A stretch of 64,000 nucleotides of DNA from Candidatus Saccharimonadota bacterium (GCA_017431955.1 JAFRKC010000005.1:62001-126000); one strand, 5' to 3'; shown: positions 42,685 to 49,918, numbered from the stretch's first letter. Notes: generated by a model from the letters alone, not told the origin. Made by a program: numbers and translations.

Positions 42685-43179
42685 TTAGTTTTTGCTGGGG
42701 AGATAGTCGTACTCAGTCTTGCAATTCTTTGTAATTTCGGATAAGTAGTCTATGGCGTAGGTTTTAGCAAGTGCCAAATCATGATCGATGTAGTTACCGC
42801 ACTCTTCTGGTGTGGCACCTGGGATTTCGCCTTTGAAATCGCGAATAAATTCGAACATCTTGATAACGAGTTCTCTGATTTCTTGGGCGTTGGTGCAATC
42901 GTTGAATACCAGATAAAAACCAGTTCTACAACCCATGGGACCGAAGTAGATGACATAATCTTTTTTATCGGAATTTCTGAGGAAGGTTGCGCCGAGATGC
43001 TCGATGGTATGAAGCGCATTTTGCTCTATGGGTACTTCGATATTGGGGCGAAGAAGCCGTAGGTCAAAAGTGGTAATGATGGGCGTTTTGACAACGTCGC
43101 ATCTGGAAACATAGATACCTGGTTCTAGTTTGGTGTGATCCACACTAAAGCTAGAGATACGTTTTAATTTGTTAGACAT
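42685..43179 (-). CDS. luxS: S-ribosylhomocysteine lyase
   Basis: Cleaves S-ribosylhomocysteine to homocysteine and DPD, the precursor of autoinducer-2. 164 residues. Metal ligands are all present: His57 and His61 in HTIEH, Cys127 in EECGNY. Catalytic Cys84 is in GPMGCRTGFYL. SFSVDHTKLEPGIYVS is the conserved start. It initiates behind TTAGGAGGTT. Preceded by a promoter-RNA-terminator cassette and its own promoter (43230-43258). A methyl-cycle enzyme is unexpected in so reduced a genome, so acquisition from a Firmicute-like host is plausible (inference). Confidence 0.97.
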   Translation of the reverse strand: MSNKLKRISSFSVDHTKLEPGIYVSRCDVVKTPIITTFDLRLLRPNIEVPIEQNALHTIEHLGATFLRNSDKKDYVIYFGPMGCRTGFYLVFNDCTNAQEIRELVIKMFEFIRDFKGEIPGATPEECGNYIDHDLALAKTYAIDYLSEITKNCKTEYDYLPSKN

Positions 43180-43229
43180 AATTTTAACCTCCTAAGGTGC
43201 AATTTACTACAGAGAGTAGTATGAGATAA

Positions 43230-43258
43230 ATTATAACATAAAACTGTTAAACCACCAA
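43230..43258 (-). promoter_or_regulatory. proximal luxS promoter
   Basis: Minus strand: TTGGTG (43253-43258), 17 bases, TATAAT (43230-43235). The -35 overlaps the T-run of the upstream terminator. Confidence 0.6.
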
Positions 43259-43335
43259 AAAACCACCTAAAAAGGTGGGTTTCTAGACATATATAAGCTC
43301 TCAACTTTTATGTGAAGCCGACTCGCAGTTAGCTT
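43257..43335 (-). ncRNA. candidate leader or small RNA upstream of luxS
   Basis: Minus strand: promoter TTGACA-17-TATAAT (43342-43370), then about 80 bases ending in CCACCT-TTTT-AGGTGG plus six T (43257-43278). Inside, TAAGCT pairs with AGCTTA around an AACT/AGTT-bounded loop. It could be a terminated sRNA or a transcription-attenuating riboswitch for luxS. No known SAM/SAH riboswitch consensus was recognised. Confidence 0.5.
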
Positions 43336-43341
43336 ACAGAG

Positions 43342-43370
43342 ATTATACATAAGTGTTTTTGATTTGTCAA
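43342..43370 (-). promoter_or_regulatory. distal consensus promoter upstream of luxS
   Basis: Minus strand: TTGACA (43365-43370), 17 bases, TATAAT (43342-43347). It is back to back with the + strand promoter at 43377. Confidence 0.85.
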
Positions 43371-43376
43371 TAGGAA

Positions 43377-43405
43377 TTGCAAATTTTTTTAAAAAATTGT
43401 ATAAT
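43377..43405 (+). promoter_or_regulatory. promoter of the hexosamine-kinase-like gene
   Basis: TTGCAA (43377-43382), 17 bases of A/T, TATAAT (43400-43405). Confidence 0.75.
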
Positions 43406-43449
43406 AATTGGACGGGGATATTCCCTAGTACTTTTAAAGGAGTTAAAAT

Positions 43450-44535
43450 ATGGACGCAATTGAAGCCGCCGCAAGGCAATTTTTGGTTGATGGAACTGTT
43501 ACTAACGTTCGCAGACATGGTTCTGGCAATATCAATTCTACTTTTATTGTCACTACAGACAAAGATAAAAAATACATTCTACAAAAAATTAACACAAATG
43601 TATTTTCGAAGCCGTTTGTTTTGATGAGAAACATTGATAGTGTAACAAGTTACTGCCGTGAAACAATTAAGAAGAACGGCGGTGATCCAGAACGCGAAAC
43701 GCTAAATATCGTTAAAACTCAAGAAGGCAAAAACCTGATGAGGGTGGCCGGAGAGTATTATCGCATGTATGACTTCGTAACCGACTGTGCAGTTTTTGAC
43801 CAGCTGGAGAGTTCGGAGATGTTTGGCTCGGCCGGTAAGGCGTTTGGTAGATTTGCTAGACTACTTGATGGCTATCCGATTGAGGAACTCGATGAGACCA
43901 TCCCTAATTTCCATAATTCCAAGGTTCGCTATCGCGGTTTTCTCAGGGATATTCGACACGACCCTTGTGGTAGGGCGGAAGAAATTTTGCCCCAGATTGA
44001 GAAAATTAAGTCGAGGTTTTTTGACTTGACTAGAATTGTGGACTACATGGAAGTAGACGAAATTCCGGTGCGCGTAACGCATAATGACACTAAAATTTCC
44101 AACATTTTATTCGATAAGGAGTCTGGTGATGCGTTGTGTGTAATTGATCTTGATACGGTGATGCCGGGGTCGATTTTGTTTGACTTTGGCGATGCTATTC
44201 GCTCGGGCGCTTCAACGGAATCGGAGGATGGGCCAAACCCGGAAATTGATTTGGACTATTTCTGGGCATTTGCTAGGAATTATCTTAGCGAAACCTACGA
44301 TATTCTGAAACCGATGGAAATTGAAAACCTTGCGTTTGCTTGCCGAACGATCACGCTGGAGCTTGCAATGAGGTTCCTTGATGACTATATCAATGGCGAC
44401 ACCTATTTCCGTTGCGATTACGAGGATCACAACCTCGTTCGTGCGGTTAACCAGCTTAAACTGCTTGAGAGCATGGAAAAAAGGTTCGACGAGATGAAAT
44501 GGGCCATCGAACAAATAGTAAAAGAACTCCAATAA
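43450..44535 (+). CDS. N-acetylhexosamine 1-kinase-like phosphotransferase
   Basis: 361 residues of the APH/ChoK kinase fold. The P-loop-like start GSGNINSTFIV and YILQKIN, Brenner motif VTHNDTKISNILFD (catalytic Asp, Asn), and magnesium motif VIDLDTVMPG, FDFGDAIRSGA. These match Bifidobacterium NahK, which phosphorylates GlcNAc/GalNAc at C1. That product could feed surface glycan or peptidoglycan precursors via UDP-sugar enzymes. Substrate specificity is inferred from motif wording. Start behind AAAGGAGTTAAA; terminator at 44540. Confidence 0.85.
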   Translation: MDAIEAAARQFLVDGTVTNVRRHGSGNINSTFIVTTDKDKKYILQKINTNVFSKPFVLMRNIDSVTSYCRETIKKNGGDPERETLNIVKTQEGKNLMRVAGEYYRMYDFVTDCAVFDQLESSEMFGSAGKAFGRFARLLDGYPIEELDETIPNFHNSKVRYRGFLRDIRHDPCGRAEEILPQIEKIKSRFFDLTRIVDYMEVDEIPVRVTHNDTKISNILFDKESGDALCVIDLDTVMPGSILFDFGDAIRSGASTESEDGPNPEIDLDYFWAFARNYLSETYDILKPMEIENLAFACRTITLELAMRFLDDYINGDTYFRCDYEDHNLVRAVNQLKLLESMEKRFDEMKWAIEQIVKELQ

Positions 44536-44539
44536 AAAA

Positions 44540-44565
44540 TTCCCCCTTTACGGGGGAACTTTTTT
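44540..44565 (+). terminator. terminator after the hexosamine-kinase-like gene
   Basis: TTCCCCC (44540-44546) / GGGGGAA (44552-44558) with loop TTTAC, then CTTTTTT. Confidence 0.88.
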
Positions 44566-44586
44566 GTGTGAGGTTGAGATGTGTTA

Positions 44587-44973
44587 CTAGATGTCAAGAT
44601 CGTCGAGGTCAGCGAGTTCAGCGCGAGTTTTCTCGGCGAGTTCGCTGTTTTCGGTTTTTTCTTCTTCGACTTCTTCAGCTTCTGGATTTTCGGCTGGTTT
44701 TTCTGGAGCTTCGCCGCCTTCAAAACCATCAGTGTTGACGATTTTTAGGTTGTAACGAGCGTCATTTTTGGTACCAAGAGCACGAAGAAGGGTGCGGATG
44801 GATTGAGCGGTAGCACCGCGTTTACCAATAACTCTGCCGACATCTTCTGGACTGACTTTGAGAGATAAAAGAACGCCTTTTTCGTCGATTTTGCGTTCGA
44901 CCTCGACTTTGTCTGGATTGTTGACAAGTGTTTTTACGATGTATTCTACAAATTGTTGGTCAATGGTTGCCAT
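44587..44973 (-). CDS. khpA: KH-domain RNA-binding protein KhpA with acidic tail
   Basis: 128 residues. One KH domain with the RNA-binding loop GKRGATAQSIRTLLRA (about 48-63). KhpA proteins partner with KhpB/Jag and affect cell size and sRNA in Gram-positives. The last 45 residues are Glu/Pro/Ala-rich, absent in most homologues. It follows rpsP as in Firmicutes, but a terminator and TATAAT (45007-45012) separate them; rimM and trmD are not next to it. Confidence 0.9.
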   Translation of the reverse strand: MATIDQQFVEYIVKTLVNNPDKVEVERKIDEKGVLLSLKVSPEDVGRVIGKRGATAQSIRTLLRALGTKNDARYNLKIVNTDGFEGGEAPEKPAENPEAEEVEEEKTENSELAEKTRAELADLDDLDI

Positions 44974-45025
44974 TTCTGGTTCTCCGAGTTAAGTTGTTAT
45001 ACTGAAATTATAGCATAAAAGTAAT

Positions 45026-45055
45026 AAAAAAGTCTCGATATAATCGAGACTTTTT
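45026..45055. terminator. bidirectional terminator between rpsP and khpA
   Basis: AAAAAAGTCTCGAT / ATCGAGACTTTTT with loop ATA, a nearly perfect palindrome. Confidence 0.88.
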
Positions 45056-45058
45056 GAC

Positions 45059-45514
45059 TTATTCTTTGGCTTCTTCGGCTGGAGCTTCGGCAGGTGCTTC
45101 TGGTTCTGCTGGTGCTTCGGCTGGCTCAGCTGGAGCTTCGGCAGGTGCTTCTTCGGCTGGTGCCTCTACTGGAGTTTCTTCGGCTGGTGCAGCTTCTTCT
45201 TTTGGCTGATTCTTACGAAGTTTGTCAGCGTGCTTGGCTGCAGCTTGTTTTTTGGTTGGCTCTTTGTACCATTTTGGTAGCTTAACACCGTTTTTCTTAA
45301 GGATAAAAGCTACACGGCTGGATGGTTGAGCACCATTTGATAGATATTTTTCCACGCTCTCTTTATTGAGGGTGAGTTGTTTGGTTTGTGGGTTGTAATT
45401 GCCGACTTCGGCTACAACACGACCCGAAAGAGGGTGGCGCTGCGCTTCTTGGACGACTATCCTGTACGTAGGGTAATGCGTACGGCCATTACGTTGCATG
45501 CGAATCGCTAGCAT
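45059..45514 (-). CDS. rpsP: 30S ribosomal protein S16 with Ala-Pro-Glu repeat tail
   Basis: 151 residues; the first 80 are normal S16 (MLAIRMQRNGRTHYPTYRIV, SGRVVAEVGNYNPQTKQLTL, KYLSNGAQPSSRVA). From about residue 100 the tail repeats EAPAEE/APAEP blocks for some 50 residues. The DNA repeat (GCTTCGGCTGGTGC-type on +, 45070-45190) may vary in copy number. Promoter TTTACA-17-TAAAAT at 45545-45573. Confidence 0.96.
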   Translation of the reverse strand: MLAIRMQRNGRTHYPTYRIVVQEAQRHPLSGRVVAEVGNYNPQTKQLTLNKESVEKYLSNGAQPSSRVAFILKKNGVKLPKWYKEPTKKQAAAKHADKLRKNQPKEEAAPAEETPVEAPAEEAPAEAPAEPAEAPAEPEAPAEAPAEEAKE

Positions 45515-45587
45515 TTTTTCTCCTAATTAATTAGTAGTTTTTCTATTTTACCTGATTTTTGCGGTTTTGTAAAGAGTAGGAAAAAGA

Positions 45588-45604
45588 CCCGCTAGAGCGG
45601 GCCT
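45588..45604 (-). terminator. terminator after the 173-residue gene
   Basis: Minus-strand stem GCCCGC/GCGGGT, loop TCTA, then CTTTTTC. Confidence 0.75.
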
Positions 45605-46126
45605 TTATACTAATTGTTTGAGGGATATTGGCGGCTTTCCTATTCGCCGATTAACTTTGCCGCGAAGGCTTTTGCAGTCTGCGGAATTTTTTAAATTTCG
45701 GTAGAGCCAATCTCTCGAGATCGGTTCTACCGAAAATTTGTGACACACTTTGGTGAAATCCTCAATTTTTTCATCGAGCTCTTTACTTAACTGGAGCTCA
45801 CGATTTTTTATTCTGTAGGATTTTCCTCCGAAGTGTTTTTCGACTACTTCAGCGACCATATGACGCGTCTCTTTGCGGGTGAAATTATCATATAGCTTTT
45901 TTGCCTGTTGGTACTTTCCCCAGGAGCCTATTATCTCAAGTCCTGCAGCCCAGTACTCGTAGTAATACTCTTCCTCAGTGATGGTTTCTTTCCTGGTTGG
46001 GATGAAATTTTCGGCTTCATCACCGTAAGCCAAAAGAAACTCCTCTGGGGTGAGGTATTCCTCTTTGTCATCGATTACTGCAATGACAAGATCCCTGTCT
46101 ATTTTAAGGATCTTTATTTCTGCCAT
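45605..46126 (-). CDS. hypothetical protein, 173 residues
   Basis: No family recognised. Soluble, acidic in the first half (LTPEEFLLAYGDEAENFIPT, ETITEEEYYYEYWAAG), basic at the end (KVNRRIGKPPISLKQL). No signal peptide or membrane helix. Expression signals are strong: TAGGAGGTGA before the ATG and promoter TTGCAT-17-TATAAT (46170-46198) with terminator, so it is a single-gene unit. It belongs to a set of small genes here with unusually good Shine-Dalgarno sites. Confidence 0.65.
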   Translation of the reverse strand: MAEIKILKIDRDLVIAVIDDKEEYLTPEEFLLAYGDEAENFIPTRKETITEEEYYYEYWAAGLEIIGSWGKYQQAKKLYDNFTRKETRHMVAEVVEKHFGGKSYRIKNRELQLSKELDEKIEDFTKVCHKFSVEPISRDWLYRNLKNSADCKSLRGKVNRRIGKPPISLKQLV

Positions 46127-46169
46127 ATTATCACCTCCTACAGTGTTGGCAAAAACAACTTATGCTTTT

Positions 46170-46198
46170 ATTATAGCACAAAATGTAAAAAAATGCAA
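46170..46198 (-). promoter_or_regulatory. promoter of the 173-residue gene
   Basis: Minus strand: TTGCAT (46193-46198), 17 bases, TATAAT (46170-46175). Confidence 0.75.
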
Positions 46199-46221
46199 TA
46201 GGGCCGCAATTGCGGCTCCTG

Positions 46222-46353
46222 TTAGGATTTTTCTTTCTTTTTCTTCTTTGCTGCTTTTTCTGCCTCTTTCTGGCGTTTTTCCTTGAGTTTTTCGGCCTTT
46301 TTGGGGTCTTTTATAAACTCAAACTGAAAAAGGTTGTCTTTCTGCTTTTTCAC
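46222..46353 (-). CDS. small highly basic protein, 43 residues
   Basis: Starts GTG 46353, 9 bases behind GGAG; 6 bases after the preceding stop. Sequence begins VKKQKDNLFQFEFIKDPKKA and ends in a Lys/Ala/Glu helix (EKAAKKKKKEKS). No family recognised; a nucleic-acid- or protein-binding helix is possible. Its reality rests on tight spacing, the Shine-Dalgarno and the GCCGCAATTGCGGC palindrome just after the stop. Confidence 0.5.
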   Translation of the reverse strand: MKKQKDNLFQFEFIKDPKKAEKLKEKRQKEAEKAAKKKKKEKS

Positions 46354-46359
46354 CGATAT

Positions 46360-46731
46360 CTACTCCTCTCTGTCGTTTACAATCTGGGCGATATCTATGT
46401 CTTCGAAATACCATTTATGACCCCTGACGGTGATATTAAATAATATTTCGTTGTCTTTGAGATAGCCACAGATTTTCTCTACTTTCTTCTCTGTAACTCT
46501 GAGATCTAGTCTACTTAGCTCAGCTTTAATAGCTGGGTAGAGATCGATGTCTGATAGACAACCGAACTTATTTTTTACTATTGCATGGACCGAGGGCGGA
46601 GTTGATGATAGAACGACAGTGCCGTTCATGCCAGCTACAGCATTGCGAGGAATTTTGCCGCCTTTGATACCTTGGATACAGTGGCCAGGAATTGATTTTC
46701 GGTAAGAAAAAGATACTATTTTAACTTGCAT
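46360..46731 (-). CDS. hypothetical protein, 123 residues
   Basis: Unrecognised. MQVKIVSFSYRKSIPGHCIQ resembles the first strand of the RapZ C-terminal domain (SFSY-x-x-G-P), but the rest does not follow that family. The middle is small and Gly-rich (GGKIPRNAVAGMNGTVVLSS), and the end reads LFNITVRGHKWYFEDIDIAQ. Soluble. Start behind ATAAGGTGGTG. Co-transcribed with the 43-residue basic gene. Confidence 0.6.
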   Translation of the reverse strand: MQVKIVSFSYRKSIPGHCIQGIKGGKIPRNAVAGMNGTVVLSSTPPSVHAIVKNKFGCLSDIDLYPAIKAELSRLDLRVTEKKVEKICGYLKDNEILFNITVRGHKWYFEDIDIAQIVNDREE

Positions 46732-46800
46732 GGTTATGCACCACCTTATTTAAGATACTAGATTTTAATAAATCTGCATCTAAATTATAGCATAAAAAGC

Positions 46801-47511
46801 TTATTTTTCAAGGCTTTTGTAATACTTGACACCTTCTCTGGCGGCGCTGGTTTGGGCCTCTTGTTTGGAGTGACCAGTGCCGGTACCTCTTAAGTGAGGG
46901 CCAACATAGACACCTACCGTGAAGGTCTTGTCGTGATCTGGGCCTTCTTCTTTCATTACTCTGTAAGTTGGGGTAATACTGTCGATTTTTTGAGCGAGTT
47001 CTTGGAGATAGGATTTAGGGTCGCGCCAACTGCCTTCGGCCAAAATTTGGTCGATTTTACTAAGGATGTGTTTTTCGATGAATTTTTTGGCTTCTTCGTA
47101 CCCCTGATCAAGGTAAATTGCGCCGATAACGGCCTCAAAACAGTCGGCGAGAATTACTTCATGAGCACGGTCGCTGCCGTGTTTTTCACCTCTAGAGAGG
47201 CGAACGAGTGGCTCATAGCCGAGTTCTTTGCCGGCATCACCGATGGATTCGGTGCGGACAAGAGCGGCGCGCCAAGAGGTCATAATGCCTTCAGGTTCTT
47301 CGTAATTGCGGTACAAAAAGTCTGAAGATACTAGCTCTAAAACGGCATCGCCTAGGAATTCGAGGCGTTCGTTATGCGCGTTGACGGATTTATGTTCGTT
47401 GACATAGCTGCGGTGAGTAAGGGCGGTGATTAACAGATTAATATTATTAAACTCAAATCCCAACTTTTCTTTGGCGAAATTTTGGTATTGTTCTAATTGG
47501 TCTTTATTCAT
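46801..47511 (-). CDS. rnc: ribonuclease III
   Basis: 236 residues. The catalytic motif ERLEFLGDAVLELVSSDFLY and the second acidic site ADCFEAVIGAIYLDQGYEEA are intact. The C-terminal dsRNA-binding domain is present (SYLQELAQKI, GTGTGHSKQEAQTSAAREG). Processes rRNA precursors. Directly follows the nudix gene (stop/start adjacent). Confidence 0.98.
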   Translation of the reverse strand: MNKDQLEQYQNFAKEKLGFEFNNINLLITALTHRSYVNEHKSVNAHNERLEFLGDAVLELVSSDFLYRNYEEPEGIMTSWRAALVRTESIGDAGKELGYEPLVRLSRGEKHGSDRAHEVILADCFEAVIGAIYLDQGYEEAKKFIEKHILSKIDQILAEGSWRDPKSYLQELAQKIDSITPTYRVMKEEGPDHDKTFTVGVYVGPHLRGTGTGHSKQEAQTSAAREGVKYYKSLEK

Positions 47512-48090
47512 TTAATAGTTCCCTGAACGAATTTTTTTCTTTGCAATTAACATTAATTTTTCGATATCTTCGTATTCAATAGCGTCGAGGGCGTCGGCAA
47601 AGCTAAACCATTTGATACCGTTCATCCATTTTTCCTTGGTAGGGGTTTCGTGATCATCGGTGGAATGAACGAGATAAATTTGGGTGGTCATCAGGACGAG
47701 CTTGTCGATACGACGATATTTAAAGTGAATTTTGCCGAGCCAAGTGAGGACTTGGATATGGAAAAGTCCGGCCTCTTCGCCGATTTCGCGGATAGCGGTT
47801 TGCTTGGCGGTTTCGCCTGGTTCGATGTGGCCTTTAGGAATAGTCCAACGGTTTTTGGAATCTTGAATAAGTAAAATTTCGATGTCGTTTTGCTCTTTAT
47901 TCATGCGAAAAACAATACCGCCGGCGGTTGGTTCGCGTACTATCTCTTGGATAGCAGGTTTTTTGCGGAAAATCTTAGCAAAAGGCGATTCTTTATATTG
48001 CTTAGTCGGCAATGCTTCGGGGACTTTTCTAGCCCTCTTTGGTTCGCTCGCCTTCGGTGGACGAGTTGTCAGTTGGTTGTTTTGATTCAT
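47512..48090 (-). CDS. Nudix hydrolase
   Basis: About 192 residues from ATG 48090 (48111 also in frame). Either start overlaps the end of nusB. An N-terminal extension of about 45 basic residues precedes the domain. The Nudix box is exact: GHIEPGETAKQTAIREIGEE with AG (GX5EX7REUXEEXGU). Preceded by GGIVFRMNK and DSKNRWTIPK, typical of Ap4A/NTP-type Nudix enzymes. Substrate unknown. Operon rpmF-nusB-nudix-rnc suggests RNA-related housekeeping. Confidence 0.88.
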   Translation of the reverse strand: MNQNNQLTTRPPKASEPKRARKVPEALPTKQYKESPFAKIFRKKPAIQEIVREPTAGGIVFRMNKEQNDIEILLIQDSKNRWTIPKGHIEPGETAKQTAIREIGEEAGLFHIQVLTWLGKIHFKYRRIDKLVLMTTQIYLVHSTDDHETPTKEKWMNGIKWFSFADALDAIEYEDIEKLMLIAKKKIRSGNY

Positions 48091-48541
48091 GATTATTTTC
48101 CGATTCTTCATCTATACCTAACTGGCGGTAGGCGGTGCCTAGTACGCCGTTGATGAATTTAGATGAGTTTTCGGCTCCAAAAGCTTTAGCCAGTTCCACG
48201 GCTTCATTGATGGCGACTTTTGGTGGAACTTTGTCACGGCATTCGGCGAGTTCGTATAGACCAATGCGGAGTACGTTACGGTCGATAGAGGCAATAGATT
48301 CGATTGGCCACTCTGGGGCTAGCGGACGCAGGGCGTCGTCTAGCTCTTTGGTGTGTTCTACTACGTCGCGAGTGAGATTATAAACAAACTCGGTGTCGCC
48401 AAGACTTTTAGCGTAAGGCTCAATATTTTTTGCAATAATGGTGTCGATATCGGCGCTGGCGTCGCCCGCCTTACTACGAAATTCGTATTCGTACAAACTC
48501 TGTAGTGATATGATACGTCCTAAGTGTCGATTACTAGCCAT
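48029..48541 (-). CDS. nusB: transcription antitermination factor NusB
   Basis: 170 residues. Helical RNA-binding fold: MASNRHLGRIISLQSLYEYE, IDRNVLRIGLYELAE and VAINEAVELAKAFGAENSSK, FINGVLG. It acts on rRNA operons with NusE/S10. A C-terminal extension of about 30 polar residues (ESENNHESKQPTDNSSTEGE) overlaps the nudix start in another frame. Confidence 0.95.
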   Translation of the reverse strand: MASNRHLGRIISLQSLYEYEFRSKAGDASADIDTIIAKNIEPYAKSLGDTEFVYNLTRDVVEHTKELDDALRPLAPEWPIESIASIDRNVLRIGLYELAECRDKVPPKVAINEAVELAKAFGAENSSKFINGVLGTAYRQLGIDEESENNHESKQPTDNSSTEGERTKEG

Positions 48542-48543
48542 AG

Positions 48544-48744
48544 TTACGCTTTTTTACATTTACAATTTTTGCAACCGCAAGCTTTGCAGGCGCAAGTTTT
48601 GACTTTTAAGTTAGGGGTTTTCTTCTTGGTTTCGAAAGCCTTAACTGGTGATTTTTTGTTAACAGCACGAGCAAGCTTCAAGCGCAAATGGCTACGACGA
48701 AGGCCAGTTTTGCGAGGGCTGCTTTGTTTTTTAGGTTCAGGCAT
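48544..48744 (-). CDS. rpmF: bL32-like ribosomal protein with Cys-rich tail
   Basis: 66 residues. The start MPEPKKQSSPRKTGLRRSHL has the PKKxxSxxxxGxRRSH pattern of L32. The L32 zinc-ribbon region is replaced by a basic stretch. The last 19 residues hold seven cysteines spaced C-x-C-x-x-C-x-C-x-x-C-x-C (TCACKACGCKNCKCKKA; six in CACKACGCKNCKC), like a metallothionein or a rearranged ribbon. It is 2 bases upstream of nusB. Promoter TTGCCA-17-TAAAAT at 48778-48806. Assignment as L32 is likely but not certain. Confidence 0.65.
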   Translation of the reverse strand: MPEPKKQSSPRKTGLRRSHLRLKLARAVNKKSPVKAFETKKKTPNLKVKTCACKACGCKNCKCKKA

Positions 48745-48823
48745 TGAATGCTCCTTTAATGATATAAATTTAAGATTATTTTAGCACTAAATTGGCGGCT
48801 TGGCAAGCGATTTCATTTAGGTA

Positions 48824-48850
48824 AGAAAAAACCAGCCACTTGACTGGTTT
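48824..48850 (-). terminator. terminator after the 152-residue gene
   Basis: Minus-strand stem AAACCAG/CTGGTTT followed by TTTCTT. Confidence 0.8.
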
Positions 48851-48857
48851 AAAGAAG

Positions 48858-49316
48858 TTATATTATATTTTTGTCGAGCAATTCGCCGTAAGTATACTTG
48901 TTCTCCGTTGCGTTCTCTATTATGGTATTTGCGAGAACAAGTCCGAGTGAGAATGCTAAACGGCGGTACATATCGTCGGCGTCATCTAAGACATGGTTTG
49001 CTTGTTTTAAGCTTTCGATTAAATTTTTAGTTTCACTTGCCGCGACGTAGTCTTCGGAATTATTGTTTTTGAATTTGTCGATTGCTTCTATGAATGCTTT
49101 TGTTGAACGGAGAATATCTTCTGAAATTCCTCTGTAATAATCTAGAAGATCTCTCATGGTATCCATGTTGCGGGGTTTACCTTTGTCTTTTTGCTCTTCT
49201 TTGATAATTTTGCTTAGAGTTTTGATTAAATCTTTGGTTTCTCCAAGAATTCTTTCTTTAAAAGCGGGGTCGGTTGAGAGGGTTTCTATGACATCTCTGT
49301 TTTCACTTTTGTCCAT
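48858..49316 (-). CDS. hypothetical helical protein, 152 residues
   Basis: Unrecognised. Almost wholly helical and charged (GETKDLIKTLSKIIKEEQKD, RDLLDYYRGISEDILRSTKA). No membrane helix or signal. Start behind AGAAGG. Consensus promoter TTGACT-17-TATAAT (49383-49411) and its own terminator: a monocistronic, well expressed unit. Confidence 0.62.
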   Translation of the reverse strand: MDKSENRDVIETLSTDPAFKERILGETKDLIKTLSKIIKEEQKDKGKPRNMDTMRDLLDYYRGISEDILRSTKAFIEAIDKFKNNNSEDYVAASETKNLIESLKQANHVLDDADDMYRRLAFSLGLVLANTIIENATENKYTYGELLDKNII

Positions 49317-49382
49317 ACGTTATACCTTCTTTCTGTAAAGTTCTATCTTTTTCGCTAGATTTGCGACCGAGATGGTTTTTTA

Positions 49383-49411
49383 ATTATAGAATAATTTATA
49401 TAAATAGTCAA
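49383..49411 (-). promoter_or_regulatory. consensus promoter of the 152-residue gene
   Basis: Minus strand: TTGACT (49406-49411), 17 bases, TATAAT (49383-49388); divergent from the + strand TTGCTT-16-TATAAT at 49428-49455. Confidence 0.82.
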
Positions 49412-49484
49412 TAAAAAGTTGTTATGATTGCTTTGTGGTGATTTTGTATTATAATGCAGATATCTAGTTTAAGGTGGTGAGAAA

Positions 49485-49913
49485 ATGCGCAGAAGGACTA
49501 GAAGAAACTTAAAGGACTTAGATCGTTCTCAGAGGAGGATAGCTCTTGAGGCGATGCGTCGTAACTCGGAATGGGAAATTCTAGGCCGAATCATCGAGCT
49601 CGATAAGGAGCGCGAGGCCATGGAGGTTGCGTTGGGCTATATTTTGGAGTCAGAAGATAAACATGAAGTTACTCCAAAATTCATCATGGTGGAAGACTGG
49701 TCTCTTGACGAGCTTCGAAATCGAATCATGCTCGACGAAAGAGGTTATAATCGGATGAAAGAATATGGCATAAAGAGCTTTAGGGAAATTCTTGAGCTAG
49801 GTTGGGATGGTTTGCTTGAAATTCCTGGAGTTGGTTGGGCGACTAGAAGCAAGTGTGCTAATAGGATTAAAGAAAAGACCGGCATTATTATCCGAGGATA
49901 TCCCTACGACTAA
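49485..49913 (+). CDS. small basic protein with helix-hairpin-helix/alpha-CTD-like end
   Basis: 142 residues. N-terminus very basic (MRRRTRRNLKDLDRSQRRIA), middle helical. The last 55 residues (LDERGYNRMKEYGIKSFREI, LELGWDGLLEIPGVGWATRS, KCANRIKEKTGI) give the helix-hairpin-helix pattern with I-P-G-V-G turn, close to an alpha-CTD layout. DNA binding is likely, role unknown. Start behind TTAAGGTGGTGAG; promoter at 49428-49455; terminator after the stop. Confidence 0.68.
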   Translation: MRRRTRRNLKDLDRSQRRIALEAMRRNSEWEILGRIIELDKEREAMEVALGYILESEDKHEVTPKFIMVEDWSLDELRNRIMLDERGYNRMKEYGIKSFREILELGWDGLLEIPGVGWATRSKCANRIKEKTGIIIRGYPYD

Positions 49914-49918
49914 ATCCG

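Noticed and set aside
45070..45190. CRISPR-like or satellite repeat on the + strand.
   Set aside because: The repetition is codon-level coding for the AP-EE tail of S16; no direct repeats with unique spacers. No CRISPR array was seen anywhere in the window.
46360..46731. RapZ C-terminal-domain assignment for the 123-residue protein.
   Set aside because: Only the first 13 residues resemble RapZ; the nucleotide and ligand motifs downstream are missing.
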